Assembly: GCA_963575745.1 (NCBI GenBank)
Contig: CAUYUJ010000849.1
Span: 1-57,500 of the forward strand
DNA: 57,500 nt
Reading direction: 5' to 3'
Source: Prorocentrum cordatum
Taxonomy: Eukaryota; Sar; Dinophyceae; Prorocentrales; Prorocentraceae
Part shown: positions 31,609 to 42,475 of the stretch, one piece after another
How the letters are laid out: every line of letters begins with the position of its first letter
Numbering within the stretch: position 1 is the first letter of the stretch
Translations under genes and position numbers: made by a program
The notes under the pieces: model-generated
Seen by the model: only the letters and a program-made list of their open reading frames with translations
Told to the model about the DNA's origin: nothing
The model's database searches: none

Positions 31609-32891
31609 TTGGCGAACAAAAGTTCGACGGATGTTTTGGGAATTGTTGAGGTGTTTAAATTGGATTTCTCGAAATTCAACTATTCGTTAGAGCTCTTCTA
31701 TTTCTCCCCCCAATATTCGATCTTATTCCCGCTCGCCGTCTTAATCTCAGCTCGATCGGGTACCTATTATTGCCAAAAAGCATGTGAGCGGGATCGGCTG
31801 TTCGGGTCATCTTGACAGATACTGTCGGGGTTCTGAACTCAACTCGAGCTATAGGACCGCTACAGAGCTGGTATGCACACGTAATCGATCCAGAATCTTC
31901 AGGCGCGTTCGACTGAAGTATCCAGACGTCAGAACTCGGTCTGCTACTCGAGCTAGGTCCGCGAAACTATTCGCAGTCAAGTTTTTCTTTGCAGATGCGG
32001 ATGCGTTTCTTGACTCAACTCGAGCTGCAGATGAGCTACAGAGCTCTTCGGCACAGCAATCGGACGGAATTTATCGGGCGCGATACTCTGAAGTATCTAG
32101 ACGCCTGAACTCGGTCTGCTATCAGCGCTGGAGCCGAAAAACTATTCGTACTCTGCTATATTTTTGGAAGTAGTTATGGTTTTCTTGACTTAGCTCGAGC
32201 TGCAAATGAGCTACAGAGCTGCTAGGTCACAACAATCAGAAGGACATCATCGGGCGCGCTAGCTGAAAGTATGTAGATGCTTGACCTCGGTCTGCTACCA
32301 GAACTGCGGCCGAAACACTATCTGTATTATGCTAGTTTTTTGGAGATAGCGATGGTGTTCTTGACTTAACTCCGAGCTGCAGATGAGCTACAGAGCTGTC
32401 AGGCAGAGCAATCAGACGGATCATCTGGCGCTCTAGTTTAACCTATCTAGACGCCTGAACTCGGTCTGCTGTCAGCGCTGAAGCCAAGCAACTATTCGTA
32501 TTCTGCTACTTCTTGAGAGCTGGTATGGGTTTCCTACTCTTAGCTCGAGCTGCGGATGAGCTATAGAGCTGTTCGGCACAGCAATTCGAAGGACGTGCTC
32601 AGACGCGCCAGTTTAAAGTATTCAGACTCCAGAACTCGGTCAAAACTATTCATACTCTTCTCATCCATCGGAGATGGCGATGGTTTTCTTTACGCTGTTC
32701 GGCGCAGCAATCGGAAGGGCATCAACAGACGCGCTAGCTCAAAGAGTCCTGACGCTTCATTTTTTATTTTATTTTTTGTCCAGATATGCTTCTTTCTCAT
32801 TGCTACTTCTCCTTCGCGTCCTCTTCCATGAGACCGCCCTCGCGCGCGCAACGCTAGATTTCCGCGCCCGCATTGCGCGAGGAAGCTCTAC
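31609..32891 (+). mobile_element. Family A element cut at its right arm
   Basis: It starts in the left block (TTGGCGAACAAAAGTTCGACGG). About six subfamily-2 repeats follow, then a distal segment (CCTCGCGCGCGCAACGC) also found before the right arm of the copy at 47650. The right arm is cut after GGAAGCTCTAC at 32891, where the next retroelement begins. Confidence 0.7.
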
Positions 32892-33336
32892 TTCTCTTAT
32901 TGAACATGCGAGGAAAACAAAACTAGACGGCCTCCGTGGATTCTTCGACGGAGGTCGCTCTGTGGAGGGATGTGCTGCAGAATGGTGTTTAGGTTTGTGT
33001 GTGCGCGGGGCGTGGCTGTTGGTGACGGAGGAAGCTTTCTCGCTTGATGCCTCTGCTTCTGTCGTGTTCTGTTGGATGTTTGCAGCGCAGCGGCTCTGTA
33101 TGGCCGTGGTGCACGTTTTGGGTAGCCTCTTTCATCTCTAACCTGTTCCTACACCTTTGCGATTTCACATGTCGTGCTGCATCCTTTTCCTTGTTCCTGC
33201 ATCCTATTCCGATGCCTATGCCTCAGTGGCTCGGCAGTGTGATGATAAGAGATGCCTTCTCTAGCTACCCTGTGCTCCGTTTGGGAGTCTTAGGGCTCAG
33301 CTGTCACAGCTGTCCGCGCCCTGACTCAAACTCAAA
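32892..33336 (+). mobile_element. 5'-truncated retroelement copy
   Basis: A 445-bp insert between a broken right arm (32881-32891) and the right half of a hairpin (AACCAAGGTTGACG, 33337 on). It ends ACTCAAAAACC, like the other retroelements. A frame encodes GLRGFFDGGRSVEGCAAEWC (about 32929-32990), comparable to the FDGG block near the end of the other two RNase H frames, but it is too short to judge further. About 15-20 bases of the target hairpin were lost at the 5' junction. Confidence 0.6.
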
Positions 33337-33369
33337 AACCAAGGTTGACGTTTTTCCGCCGGCTACCAG
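33337..33369 (+). mobile_element. Right half of a hairpin unit
   Basis: AACCAAGGTTGACG, TTTTTCCGCCGG and CTACCAG, followed by T. It is the target remnant of the 32892-33336 insertion. Confidence 0.75.
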
Positions 33370-34794
33370 TAACTAGAGCTTCCCTTAGCTAGTAACTCTT
33401 AGAGCTTCCATTAGCTAGTTGCTGGAAGCTTCAGTGTAATTCCGGCACGCTGGGGAGCTAGTTGGCAAGAAAAATCTCGACGGACGTTTTGGTGACTTTT
33501 GCTCGGTTGAAAATTATGTTCTCGAAATTCAACAATTCGTTAGAGCTCTAGTAGTTTTTCCCGTGATATTCGATCTTATTCCCGCTTGCCGTCTTAATCT
33601 CAGCTCGATCGGGTATTACTGCCAAAAAAGCATCCGGGCGGGATCGGCTGTTTCGAGTCATCTTGACAGGCGTTGTCGGTTTTCTGTACTTAACTCGAAC
33701 TGTAGGAGAGCTACAGAGCTTATACGCACACGTAATCGATTCAGAATCATCAGGCGCGTTCGTCTGTAGCATCTAGAGGTCTGAACTCTGTCTGCAACCC
33801 GAGCTAGGTCCGCGAAACTATTCGTATTGTATTTTTTCTCGGAGATGATGATGAGTTTCTTGACTTAACTCGAGCCTCAGATGAGCTACAGAGCTCTTTG
33901 GCACGGACATCAGAAGGAAATGATCAGGCGCGCTAGTCTGAAGTATATAAACGCCTGAACTCGGTCTGCTATCAGCGCTGGAACCGAAAACCTATTCGTA
34001 CACTGTAATGTTTTTGGAGATGGTGATGGTTGTTTTGACCTGAATCGAGCTGTAGGAGCGCTACAGAACTGGTACTCACACGTATTCGATTCAGAACCAT
34101 CAGGCGCGTTCGTCTGAAGCATGTAGAGGTCTGAACTCGGTCTGCTACTTGAGCTAGGTCCGCGAAGCTATTCGTATTCTACCGATTTTGTCCGAGATGA
34201 TGGTGAGTTTCTCCATTTAACTCGAGCTGCAGATGAGCTTGGGAGCTCTTCGGCACATCAATCGGAGGGCAGTCATCAGGCGCGCTAGTCTGAAGTATCT
34301 AGACGCTTGAATTGGGTCTGTTATGAACGCAGAAGCCGAACAACTAGTCATACTCTGCTACTGTTCTGGTGATGGAATTGGTTCTCTTGACTCAACTCTA
34401 GCTGGAGATGAGCTCCAGAGCTCTTAGGCACAGCAATCGGAGTATAATCATCAGGCGCGCTATTTGAAAGTATCTAGACGCCTGAACTCAGTCTGCTATC
34501 AGCGATCGGGCTGAACAGCTATTCGTACTCTGCTAATTTCTTGGAGATGGTATTGGTTTTCTTGGTTTTACTCGTGCTGCATATGAGCTACAGAGCTGTT
34601 CAGCACAGCAATGGGACGGGAATCATCAGGGGCGCTAGTTAAATGTATCTAGACGCCTGAAATCAGTCTGCTATCAGCGCTCGGGCTGAAAAACTATTCG
34701 TTCTCTGCCAATTCTTTGGAGATGGTATATGGCAAGGAAGCTCTACGAGTCTCTCGGCGGTAACCAAGGTTGACGGTGTACCGCCGGCGCCCAG
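33370..34794 (+). mobile_element. Family A element, subfamily 2 repeats
   Basis: Two consecutive degenerate left ends (33370 TAACTAGAGCTTCCC, then 33393 TAACTCTTAGAGCTTCC) are followed by the left block and about six repeats. The right end is GGAAGCTCTACGAGT, hairpin and CCCAG at 34794. The following host bases TAATTCGGGCGCGCTGG continue a left block with about 20 bases missing relative to the consensus. Confidence 0.75.
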
Positions 34795-35791
34795 TAATTC
34801 GGGCGCGCTGGGGAGCTACGTGGCAAGAAAAATCTCGACGGACTTTTTGGTGACTTTTGCTCGGTTGAAAAATATGTTCTCGAAATTCAACAATTCGTTA
34901 GAGCTCTAATATTTTTTCCTAAGCTATTCGATCTTATCCCCGCTCGCCGTCTTAATCTCAGCTCGATGTGGTACCTACTACTGCCAAAAAGCACTCCGGC
35001 GGGATCAGCTGCTTCGAGTCATCTTAACAAGTGCTGTCGGTTTTCTGTACTGAATTCGAGCTCTAGGATAGCTACAGAGCTTTTACGCACACGTAATCGA
35101 TTCAGAATCATCAGGCGCGTTCGTCTGAAGCATCTAGAGGTCTGATCGAGCTAGGTCCGCGAAACTATTCGTATTCTACCGATTTGTTTCGAGATAATGG
35201 TGAGTTCCCTTACTTAACTCGAGCTGCAGATGAGTTTGCGAGCTCTTCGGCACAGCAATCGGAAGCAAATCATCAGGCGCGCTAGTCTGAAGTATCTAGA
35301 CGCTTGGCTTGGGTCTGTTATGAGCGCAGAAGCCGAACAACTAGCCATGCTCTGCTATTTCTCTGGTGATGGAATTGTTTTTTCTTGACTTTACTCGAGC
35401 TGCAGATGAGCTACAGAGCTCTTCGGCGCAAAAATCGGAAGAGAATCATCCGGCGCGCTATTTGAAAGTATCGAGACACCTGAACTCAGTCTGGTATCAG
35501 CGCTTGGGCTGAACAACTATTCGTACTCTGCTAATTTCTTGGAGATGGTATTGTTTTTTTGGTTTTACTTGTGCTGCAGATGATCTACAGAGCTCTTCGG
35601 CACAGCAATTGGAAGGGAATCATCAGTGGCGCTAGTGAAATCTATCTAGACGCCTGAAATCAGTCTGCTATCAGCGCTCGGGCTGAAAAACTATTCGTTC
35701 TCTGCCAATTCTTTGGAGATGGTATATGGCAAGGAAGCTCTACGAGTCTCCCGGCGGTAACCAAGGTTGACGGTTCACCGCCGGCGCCCAG
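34795..35791 (+). mobile_element. Family A element, left arm missing
   Basis: Left block from TAATTCGGGCGCG, about four repeats, TATATGGCAAGGAAGCTCTA, hairpin and CCCAG at 35791. Confidence 0.75.
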
Positions 35792-36060
35792 TTGGCGAAA
35801 AAATCTGACAGAAGAGTTGCGTACTTTTTCCTGAGGAGCTCTCTGAGAGCTATAGGGTTTTAGATTAGCAGCCGGACTTTGGTGGTGCCTACCAGCAGCT
35901 CCTCCACGGCGCTCAAGAATCCCCGCAGGGACTTGTTTGGACCGGCAGCTGGTCCGGGAGCGCTTCCGGCACGCGTCCAGTGCCTGCACGCGTGCAGGCA
36001 CGCGTGGAAGCGTGCCTGGCAGCGCGTCAGAAGCACTTCACACGTAGAGCGTCCGCTAGT
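35792..36060. other. Repeat C-like fragment with a perfect 20-bp palindrome
   Basis: It contains GAGAGCTATAGGGTTTTAGA, GGACCGGCAGCTGGTCCGG and the perfect palindrome TGCCTGCACGCGTGCAGGCA at 35981-36000. It is homologous to 26280-26450. No gene is seen. Confidence 0.6.
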
Positions 36061-37425
36061 TGCTGGAAGCTTAGGAGTAATTCCGGCGTGCTGGAGTGCC
36101 AGTTGGCATGAAAATCTCGATGGACAGTGTGCTGATTTTTGCTCGGTTGGGAATTATTTTCTCGAAATATCAATTCGTTAGAGTTCTGATATGTTTCTCA
36201 TGATATTCGATCTCATTCCCGCTCGCCGTCTGAATCTCAGATCGATCGGGTACCTATTACTGCCAAAAAGCATCCAGGCGGGATCGGCTGTTCGGGTCAT
36301 CTTGAGAGGTGCTGTCGTTTTTCTGTACTACTTAACTTGAGCTGTAGGATAACTACAGAGATGGTACGCAAACCTAATCGACCCAGAATGATCAGACGCG
36401 TTCGTCTGACGCATCTAGAGGTCTGAACTCGGTCTGCTTCTCGAGCTAGGTCCGCGAAGCTATTCGTACTCTAATATTTTTCTTTGAGATGATGATGATT
36501 TTCTTGACTTAACTCGAGCCTCAGATGAACTGAAGGGCTCTTCGGCACAGCAATCGGAAAGCATCGATCCGGCGTCCTAGTCTAAAGTATGTAGACGCCC
36601 GAACTCGGTCTGTTATCAGCACTGGAGCCGAACAACTTTTCTTACTCTCCAAATTTTCGGAGATAACAATGGTTTTCTTTACTTAACTCGAGCTGCAGAT
36701 GAGCTACAGAGCTTTTCGGCTCAGCAATCGGAAGGCAATGATCCGGCGTTATAGTTTTAGGTATTTAGACGCCTGAGATCAGTCTGCTATCAGGACTGGG
36801 CTGAAACACTATCCGTACTCTGCTATTTTCCGGTATGGTCATGATTTTCTTGACTGAACTCGAGCTGCGGATGAGCTACAGAGCTGTCCAGCACAGCATT
36901 CGAAAGAAAATCATATGGCTCGCTACTAGACACCTGGACTCGGTCTGCTATCAGCGCATAAACCAACCAACTATTCATACTCTGCTATTTTTTGGAAGAT
37001 GGAATTGGTTTGTCTTGACTTAACTTGAGCTGCAGATGAGCTCCAGAGCTCTTAGGCGCAGCAACTGGAAGGAAATTATCAGGCGTGCTAGTTGAAAGTA
37101 TCTAGACGCCTAAAATCAGTCTTCTATGAGCGCTCGGGCTGAAACACTACGCGTACTCTGCTAATTTCTTGGAGATGGTATTGGTTTTCTTCACTTAACT
37201 CGCGCTGCAGATGAGCTAAAGAGCTGTTGAGCACAGCAATCGAAAGGGAATCATCAGAGGCTCTAGACGCCTGAAATCAGTCTGCTATCCGCGCTCGGTA
37301 TGACAAACTATTCGTACTCTCCTAATTCTTTGGAGACGGTATTGAACTCGAGCTGCAGATGAGCAAGGAAGCTCTACGAGTCTCCCGGCGGTAACCAAGG
37401 TTGACGGTTTACCGCCTGCGTCCAG
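36061..37425 (+). mobile_element. Family A element, subfamily 2 repeats
   Basis: It starts TTGCTGGAAGCTTAGGAG inside the left block, has about six repeats and ends GGAAGCTCTACGAGT, hairpin (right stem GTTTACCGCC) and CCAG at 37425. Confidence 0.75.
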
Positions 37426-37443
37426 TTAGGAGATCTTCAAATT

Positions 37444-38600
37444 ACTCGTAGAGCTTCCCTAAGAGCGTTAGCGGCGAAGCTAGAAGAGTAATTCCGGCGC
37501 GCTGGGGGCTAGTTGGCAAAACAAATTCGACGGAAGTTTTGCATATTTTCGCTCGGTTTTAATTCGATTTTTCTGAAATTGAACCATTCGTTAGAGCTCT
37601 AGTGTTTTTTTCCACCCATCCTCGATCTTATTCCCGCTCGCCATCTTAATCTCAGGTCGATCGGGTACCTATTACTGCCAAAAAGCACTCCGACGGGATC
37701 GCCTGTTCGAGTCATTTTGACAAGTGCTGTCGGTTTTCTGAACTGAACTCGAGCTGTAGGATAGCTACAGAGCTGGTATGCACACCGAATCGATCCAGAA
37801 TCATCAGGCGCGTTCGTCTCCAGCATCTAGAGGTCAGAACTCGGTCTGCTACCAGAGCTAGGTCCGCACAACCAGTTGTACTCCACCGATTTTTTCGAGA
37901 TGATGATGAGTTTCTTGACTTAACTCGAGCTGCAGATGAGCTCGAGAGCTCTTCGGCACAACGATCGGAAGGAACATATCAGGCGCGATAGTCTGAAGTA
38001 TCTAGACGCCTGAATTCAGTCTGCTATCAGCGCAGAAGCCGAACAACTATTCGGACTCTGCTATTTTGTTGGAGATGAAGTTGATTTTCTTGACTCAACC
38101 CGAGCTGCAGATGAGCTACAGAGCTCTTCGGTACAACAATCGGAAGGAACTCATTCAGCGCACTAGTTCAAAGTATCCAGACGCCTGAAATCCGTCTGCT
38201 ATCAGCGCTCGGGCTGAAACACTATTTGTACTCTGCTAATTTCTTGGAGATGGTATTGGTTTCCTTGACTTGACTCGCTCTGCAGATGAGCTACAGAGCT
38301 GTTGAGCACAGCAATCAGAAGGGAATCATCAGGGGCGCTAGATACAAGTATCCAGACGCCTGATCTCGGTCTGCTATCAGCGCTGGGGCCGAACAACTAT
38401 TCGTACTCTGCTAATTCTTTGGAGATGGTATTGGTCTTCATCATGTAACTCGAGCTGCAAATTAGCTGCAGAGCTGTTCTGCGCAGCAATCGAAAGGAAA
38501 TAATCAGGCGCGTTAATTTAAACTATCTAGACACCTGAATTCGGTCTGCTATCTGTGCTGGGACCGAAAACTATTCGTACTCTTTTTTTTAGAGATGGTG
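37444..38600 (+). mobile_element. Family A element without right end
   Basis: The left arm ACTCGTAGAGCTTCC follows T37443. The left block and about five subfamily-2 repeats run to about 38600, where family B debris begins. Confidence 0.75.
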
Positions 38601-39115
38601 ATTTTTTTTTTCAGCTCATCGATTCCGAAGAGCTCTACGAGCTATTGTCCGCCCGGGCTGGATGAGCCAACTAGCTCCATCCCGCGCCCGAATTTCTCTG
38701 GCTCATCTAACGGGGGCTCTACGAGTCATTTCTTGTCGCATTCTGAGTACTACTTTGCGCTTTTCAAAGCACTACGAGTGCCCTGGCGGTTACCTGATCG
38801 ACAGTTTGCCGCCGGCCCCCAGTCGATGCCGACGAGTTCTAAGAGATACCAGCCCCCCAGCGCGCCGGAATTCGTCTAGCTCATCGATGCTGAAGAGCTA
38901 CACGAGATGCCAGTTCCGCCCGCGCCGGAATTCCTCTAGCTCATCGATGCCGTAGAGATTCACGAGGTACTAGCTCCACCTGTGCTGGAATTACTTCCTT
39001 TCAACCTATCGTTGCCGAAAAGCTCCACGAGGTATTGTTCGCCTGGGCCGGAAGTGCCAACTAGCTCCACTCCACGCCAGAATTCCTCTGGCTCATTTCG
39101 CAGAGCACTTTGGCA
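38601..39115. mobile_element. Scrambled family B end fragments
   Basis: Several inverted family B left ends (GCTCATCGATGC-GAAGAGC, CGCGCCGGAATTC-TCTAG) alternate with a plus-strand hairpin remnant at about 38769-38822 (GGCGGTTACC to GTTTGCCGCCGG). There is no coding content. Confidence 0.65.
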
Positions 39116-39473
39116 CGGATGACCTAGAGGAATTCCGGCGCGGGTTGCAGCTAGTTGGCTCACTGGGCCCGGGCGGACAATGTGGCAACCTCGGCTCGGT
39201 TTGTCGGAGATTTTGAGATCTTCGATAATTCGTTTCAAGAACCCGTATTTTTCTGACGTGTAGTGAGCCTGTGACATTCTCGTCTGTAGCTGCACTGTTA
39301 TCATTAAAAGACGTAGAGAAACGGACGTCGTATAAGACTCGACAAATACATGTTGCGAGTTTTCAAGCTGACATTCGAGCACGCTCTTTCCTCACTATCA
39401 GGCACTGATTTGGTGTCTTGGAGCTCTACGAGGGTTCCGGTAACCTCGTTGACTTTACCGCCGGCTCCCAGTC
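39116..39473 (+). mobile_element. Family B element
   Basis: Left-end signature GATGACCTAGAGGAATTCCG. The body has GTTTCAAGAACCCGTATTTT. The right end is GGAGCTCTACGAGGG, a shortened hairpin and CCCAG at about 39471. Confidence 0.65.
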
Positions 39474-39958
39474 TTATGGAAGCTCTACGAGTCATTGCTC
39501 ACCGCATTCTCAGCACTGCTTACCTTGTAGTGCAATGCTTCTGTAAAAAAACCTGGAGGAACGACGTTGTACAAAAAACTCAACAAATACATTTTGCGAG
39601 TGTTCAAGCTAAAACTTGAGAACACTCTCTCCTTGTTATCTGGGCGCTGATTTGCGCGTTCAGAGCTCTACGAGGGTCCCGGCGGTAAACTGGTTGACGG
39701 TTACCGCCGGCTTCAGTTTTGAGAACGAATCTTTGTCTCACGTGTAGTGAGTTATGCCGCGTCTGCCTGTCAAATTCTGAGGGGCGTAGCTGGAATATGA
39801 TTGTCAAAAGACGTGGAGGAACCATCGGTCGTCGGAATGTACTTCCGAGACAGTCGTCTCGAGTTTCAGACCAGGACCGTGCTGGCCCGTGGTCGGCGGT
39901 GAGATGTCTCCCGTGGCCCTGGTCGCTGGATGACTGCGCCGTGGTGGCTGTGCCCGTG
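39474..39958 (+). mobile_element. Family B right ends and unassigned flank
   Basis: A second right end (CAGAGCTCTACGAGGGTCC, hairpin, TTCAG at about 39717) is followed by another family B body (GTTTTGAGAACGAATC, CACGTGTAGTGAGTTATGCC) and about 110 bases of unassigned GC-rich sequence. Confidence 0.6.
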
Positions 39959-40314
39959 TGCCTCGTAGAGCTCTTCGGCATCGATGAGCTAGAGGAATTC
40001 CGGCGCGGGGTACAGCTAGTTGCCCCACTGGGCCCGGGTGGACAATGTGACGAAGGATTGTGAGAGAGTTGAGAATTGGTTTTGAGAGCCAGTATTTTTT
40101 GATCCTGTAGTAGGTTAAGCCGCGCTTGCGAGTATAATTCTCAGATCCGTAGCTGTAGTGTACTATGAAAACACTTGGCGGAACCAACGTCGGATAAAAC
40201 CCGTAAAATACATTTTGCGAGTTTTCAAGCTGACATTCGAGAGCGCTCTCTCCTTGATATCTGGGCGCTGATTTGCGTGTTAAGAGCTCTACGAGGGTCC
40301 CGGCAGTAACTTGG
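39959..40314 (+). mobile_element. Family B element interrupted in its hairpin
   Basis: CCTCGTAGAGCTCTTCGGC begins the element. The body carries ACACTTGGCGGAACCAACG. The right arm AAGAGCTCTACGAGGG and the left stem CGGCAGTAACTTGG end at about 40314, where a 1.4 kb insert begins. The hairpin resumes at about 41727. Confidence 0.75.
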
Positions 40315-40508
40315 TTTCCTCCTCCTCAGGGGTCTGGGGACTGGGGGCTCCCGTCGGGCCTTCGTCTCGAGCGGCATTGTGCCGTGCCTGCTGTTGGGTT
40401 CTCTTTACCGTGCACGGTGCTTCAGTGTTTGTTTTGCCTGAGTACCGTACACAGTCATTGATTTCGGTCATTGATTTTGGTCATTGAAGCAGGAGTGCAC
40501 GTTGACCG

Positions 40509-40930
40509 TTGATAATGTATTTAGCTGAACGGTATTGTGAATCACGACGTCTTGGTTCGGATTTAGAGCCTGCCAGAGGGTGGGGCAAGTTCTTGATAGA
40601 GCTCGAGAGAGACTATTGGAGAGAGTATCGTCAACTAACGTGTCGGAGGTGTCGTTGTGTGGGATATTCATTGAGCACTGGGATTTCCAATCGTTTGAAA
40701 TGGCGACGGCAGCTGATAGTAAGATGTCGGAGGTGGAAAAGATTAGCGAGAGGAAGAGGGCGAGTGTGGAGGCGGAGAAGGGGGGGGGGGAGGGAGCTCA
40801 TCGATCTCAGGGGATTTATTTGCAGAGTTCAGGAAGTTTCAGCAGATGTTGCCCAGGATCGTTTCGACGGCGGTACATGATGCGGTGGAGGGAGTTCGGC
40901 AGGATGTCAAAACAGTGGGCAGTAAAGTGA
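40509..40930 (+). CDS. Overlapping hypothetical frames in the 1.4 kb insert
   Basis: Two plus frames overlap: 40509-40880 (123 codons, Arg/Trp-rich in the C-terminal half) and 40580-40930 (116 codons, with an acidic-basic helical stretch MATAADSKMSEVEKISERKR). The second has composition typical of a real, possibly coiled, protein segment. I recognise no family, and neither has a defined start. Confidence 0.2.
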
Positions 40931-40974
40931 CACAAATCGGCGGAGGCGCTTCTCTTTGATCTTTCTGATCGTTA

Positions 40975-41390
40975 CTCATATGAAGTCATGCAAGTTTTCG
41001 ACGATAACAAGGAGACATTCAACATTGAGTCATTACTGATATTTGATAATTCGTTGCGTGAGGTCTTACTTTTCCCTGCCTCGAGTGGGGTGCAGAATTC
41101 AGTGTATCCCGCAATTCACGCAAGTTCGATGATGACAAGAAGACATTCAACATTGAGTCATTCATAACTGATAATTGATATTTCATTGCATGAGGTCTTA
41201 CTTTTCTTTGCCTCGAGTAGAGTGCAGAATTCATTGTGTATCCTTCAATTCATGCAAGTTCGAGGATGACAAGAGAACATTCAACATTGAGTCATTGATA
41301 ACTGATAATTGATAATTCATTGCATGAGGTCTTACTCTTCTCCGCCTCGAGTGGAGTGCAGAATTCATTGTGTATCCTGAGAAGACTCGT
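40975..41390 (+). repeat. 130-bp tandem repeat, three copies
   Basis: ACATTCAACATTGAGTCATT recurs near 41014, 41142 and 41277. CCTCGAGTGGAGTGCAGAAT (with variants) recurs near 41080, 41213 and 41346. Spacing is 128-135 bp. Two further marks 130 bp apart (41421 and 41551) suggest older, diverged copies downstream. Confidence 0.8.
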
Positions 41391-41726
41391 TTGGAGTGCC
41401 GTACTTCCTTTTCTATTCGGTGCCTCAGCCACCCTGGCTCGCCAATCTCAGTACAACTGCTCACTTTTCGGCCTCGTTTGGAGACCTTGACGTTGCGTGA
41501 CTGCGTGACGGGGCCCCTGTTAGTGGGGCCGCAGGTGTTCGAATCCGACATGCCTAAGCCACGCTGGCTCGGCACGTGTCATTCTAGATGCCTCAAAGAA
41601 GGTCCTTGCCCGCGTCCTTGTTTTGTACTCTTGTACAGCTCAACGAGTATCGCAGTTTTCTTGGCTTCTTGTGAGCACGCTCGCTGCCCCATGAGGGCCC
41701 GATTAGCGAGACCGCAAACCGCAAAA

Positions 41727-42030
41727 AACCTTGTTGACGGCTTACCGCCGACTCCCATTCGCGCGTCGGGCACTCTGCGAAGGTCCCGGCGATTACCTGG
41801 TCAACAGTTTACCGCCAGCCCCCTGTCGATGCCGGCGAGTTCTAAGAGGTGCCCCAGAATTGCTGTCTAGCTTCGCCGCTTCGCCCTTAGGAAAGCTCTG
41901 CTGGTCACGAGCTCCAACTTGCGCCGGGATTTCTCTAGCTCTTTGACGCCGACAAGCTCTACGTGATAAGCTGAAGATCAGCTGCATATCTGATCGGCGC
42001 AGCACCTGAACGGGAACCATCGGAAACGAA
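41727..42030 (+). mobile_element. Hairpin right half, a second hairpin remnant and end fragments
   Basis: 41727-41757 completes the interrupted hairpin (TTGTTGACGG, CTTACCGCCG). 41770-41825 is another degenerate unit (CTGCGAAGGTCCCGGCGATT to GTTTACCGCC). The rest resembles inverted family A and B left ends (TCGCCCTTAGGAAAGCTC). Confidence 0.6.
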
Positions 42031-42044
42031 AATGCTTGGGCCGG

Positions 42045-42302
42045 GGGCCTGTGTGTGTGTGTATGTGTGTGTTTGTCTGTGTCGGTGTGTGTGTGTGGGC
42101 GTGTGTGTGTGCGTGTGTGTGTATTTGTCTGTGTGTCTGTGTCTGTGTGCGTGTGTGTGCGCGTGTGTGTATATGTGTCTGTGTGTGCGCGCGTGTGTGT
42201 GTGTGTCTGTGTGTGTGTGTGTGAGTGTGTGTCTGTGTGTGTTGTTGTGTATGTGTGTGTGTGTGTCTGTGTGTTTGTGTTTGTGTGTCTGTATGTCTGT
42301 GT

Positions 42303-42334
<32 letters not shown>

Positions 42335-42390
42335 CTGTGTGTCTGTGTGTCTGTCTGTGCGTGTGTGTATGTGTGTGTGTGTGTGTTCGT

Positions 42391-42422
<32 letters not shown>

Positions 42423-42475
42423 CTGTGTGTGTGTTGTGTGTATATGTGTATGTGTGTCTGTGTTTGTACAAGTAC
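42045..42475. repeat. (TG)n microsatellite
   Basis: About 430 bases of TG with TC, TA and CG interruptions. Long frames on both strands are low complexity. Confidence 0.95.

Larger units (their letters stand above)
40315..41726 (+). mobile_element. 1.4 kb insert in a hairpin loop, unknown family
   Basis: The left junction is CGGCAGTAACTTGG with TTTCCTCC. The right junction is ACCGCAAAAAACC with TTGTTGACGGCTTACCGCCG. Position and A-rich 3' end match the RNase H retroelements, but no endonuclease, RT or RNase H motif is visible. The interior has two overlapping open frames at 40509-40930 and a 130-bp tandem repeat at 40975-41390. It may be a non-autonomous partner of the LINE. Confidence 0.55.

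Noticed and set aside
41530-41560. GTTCGAATCC as the T-loop of a tRNA gene
   Set aside because: The flanking bases do not form a T-stem, and no acceptor, D or anticodon arm can be drawn.
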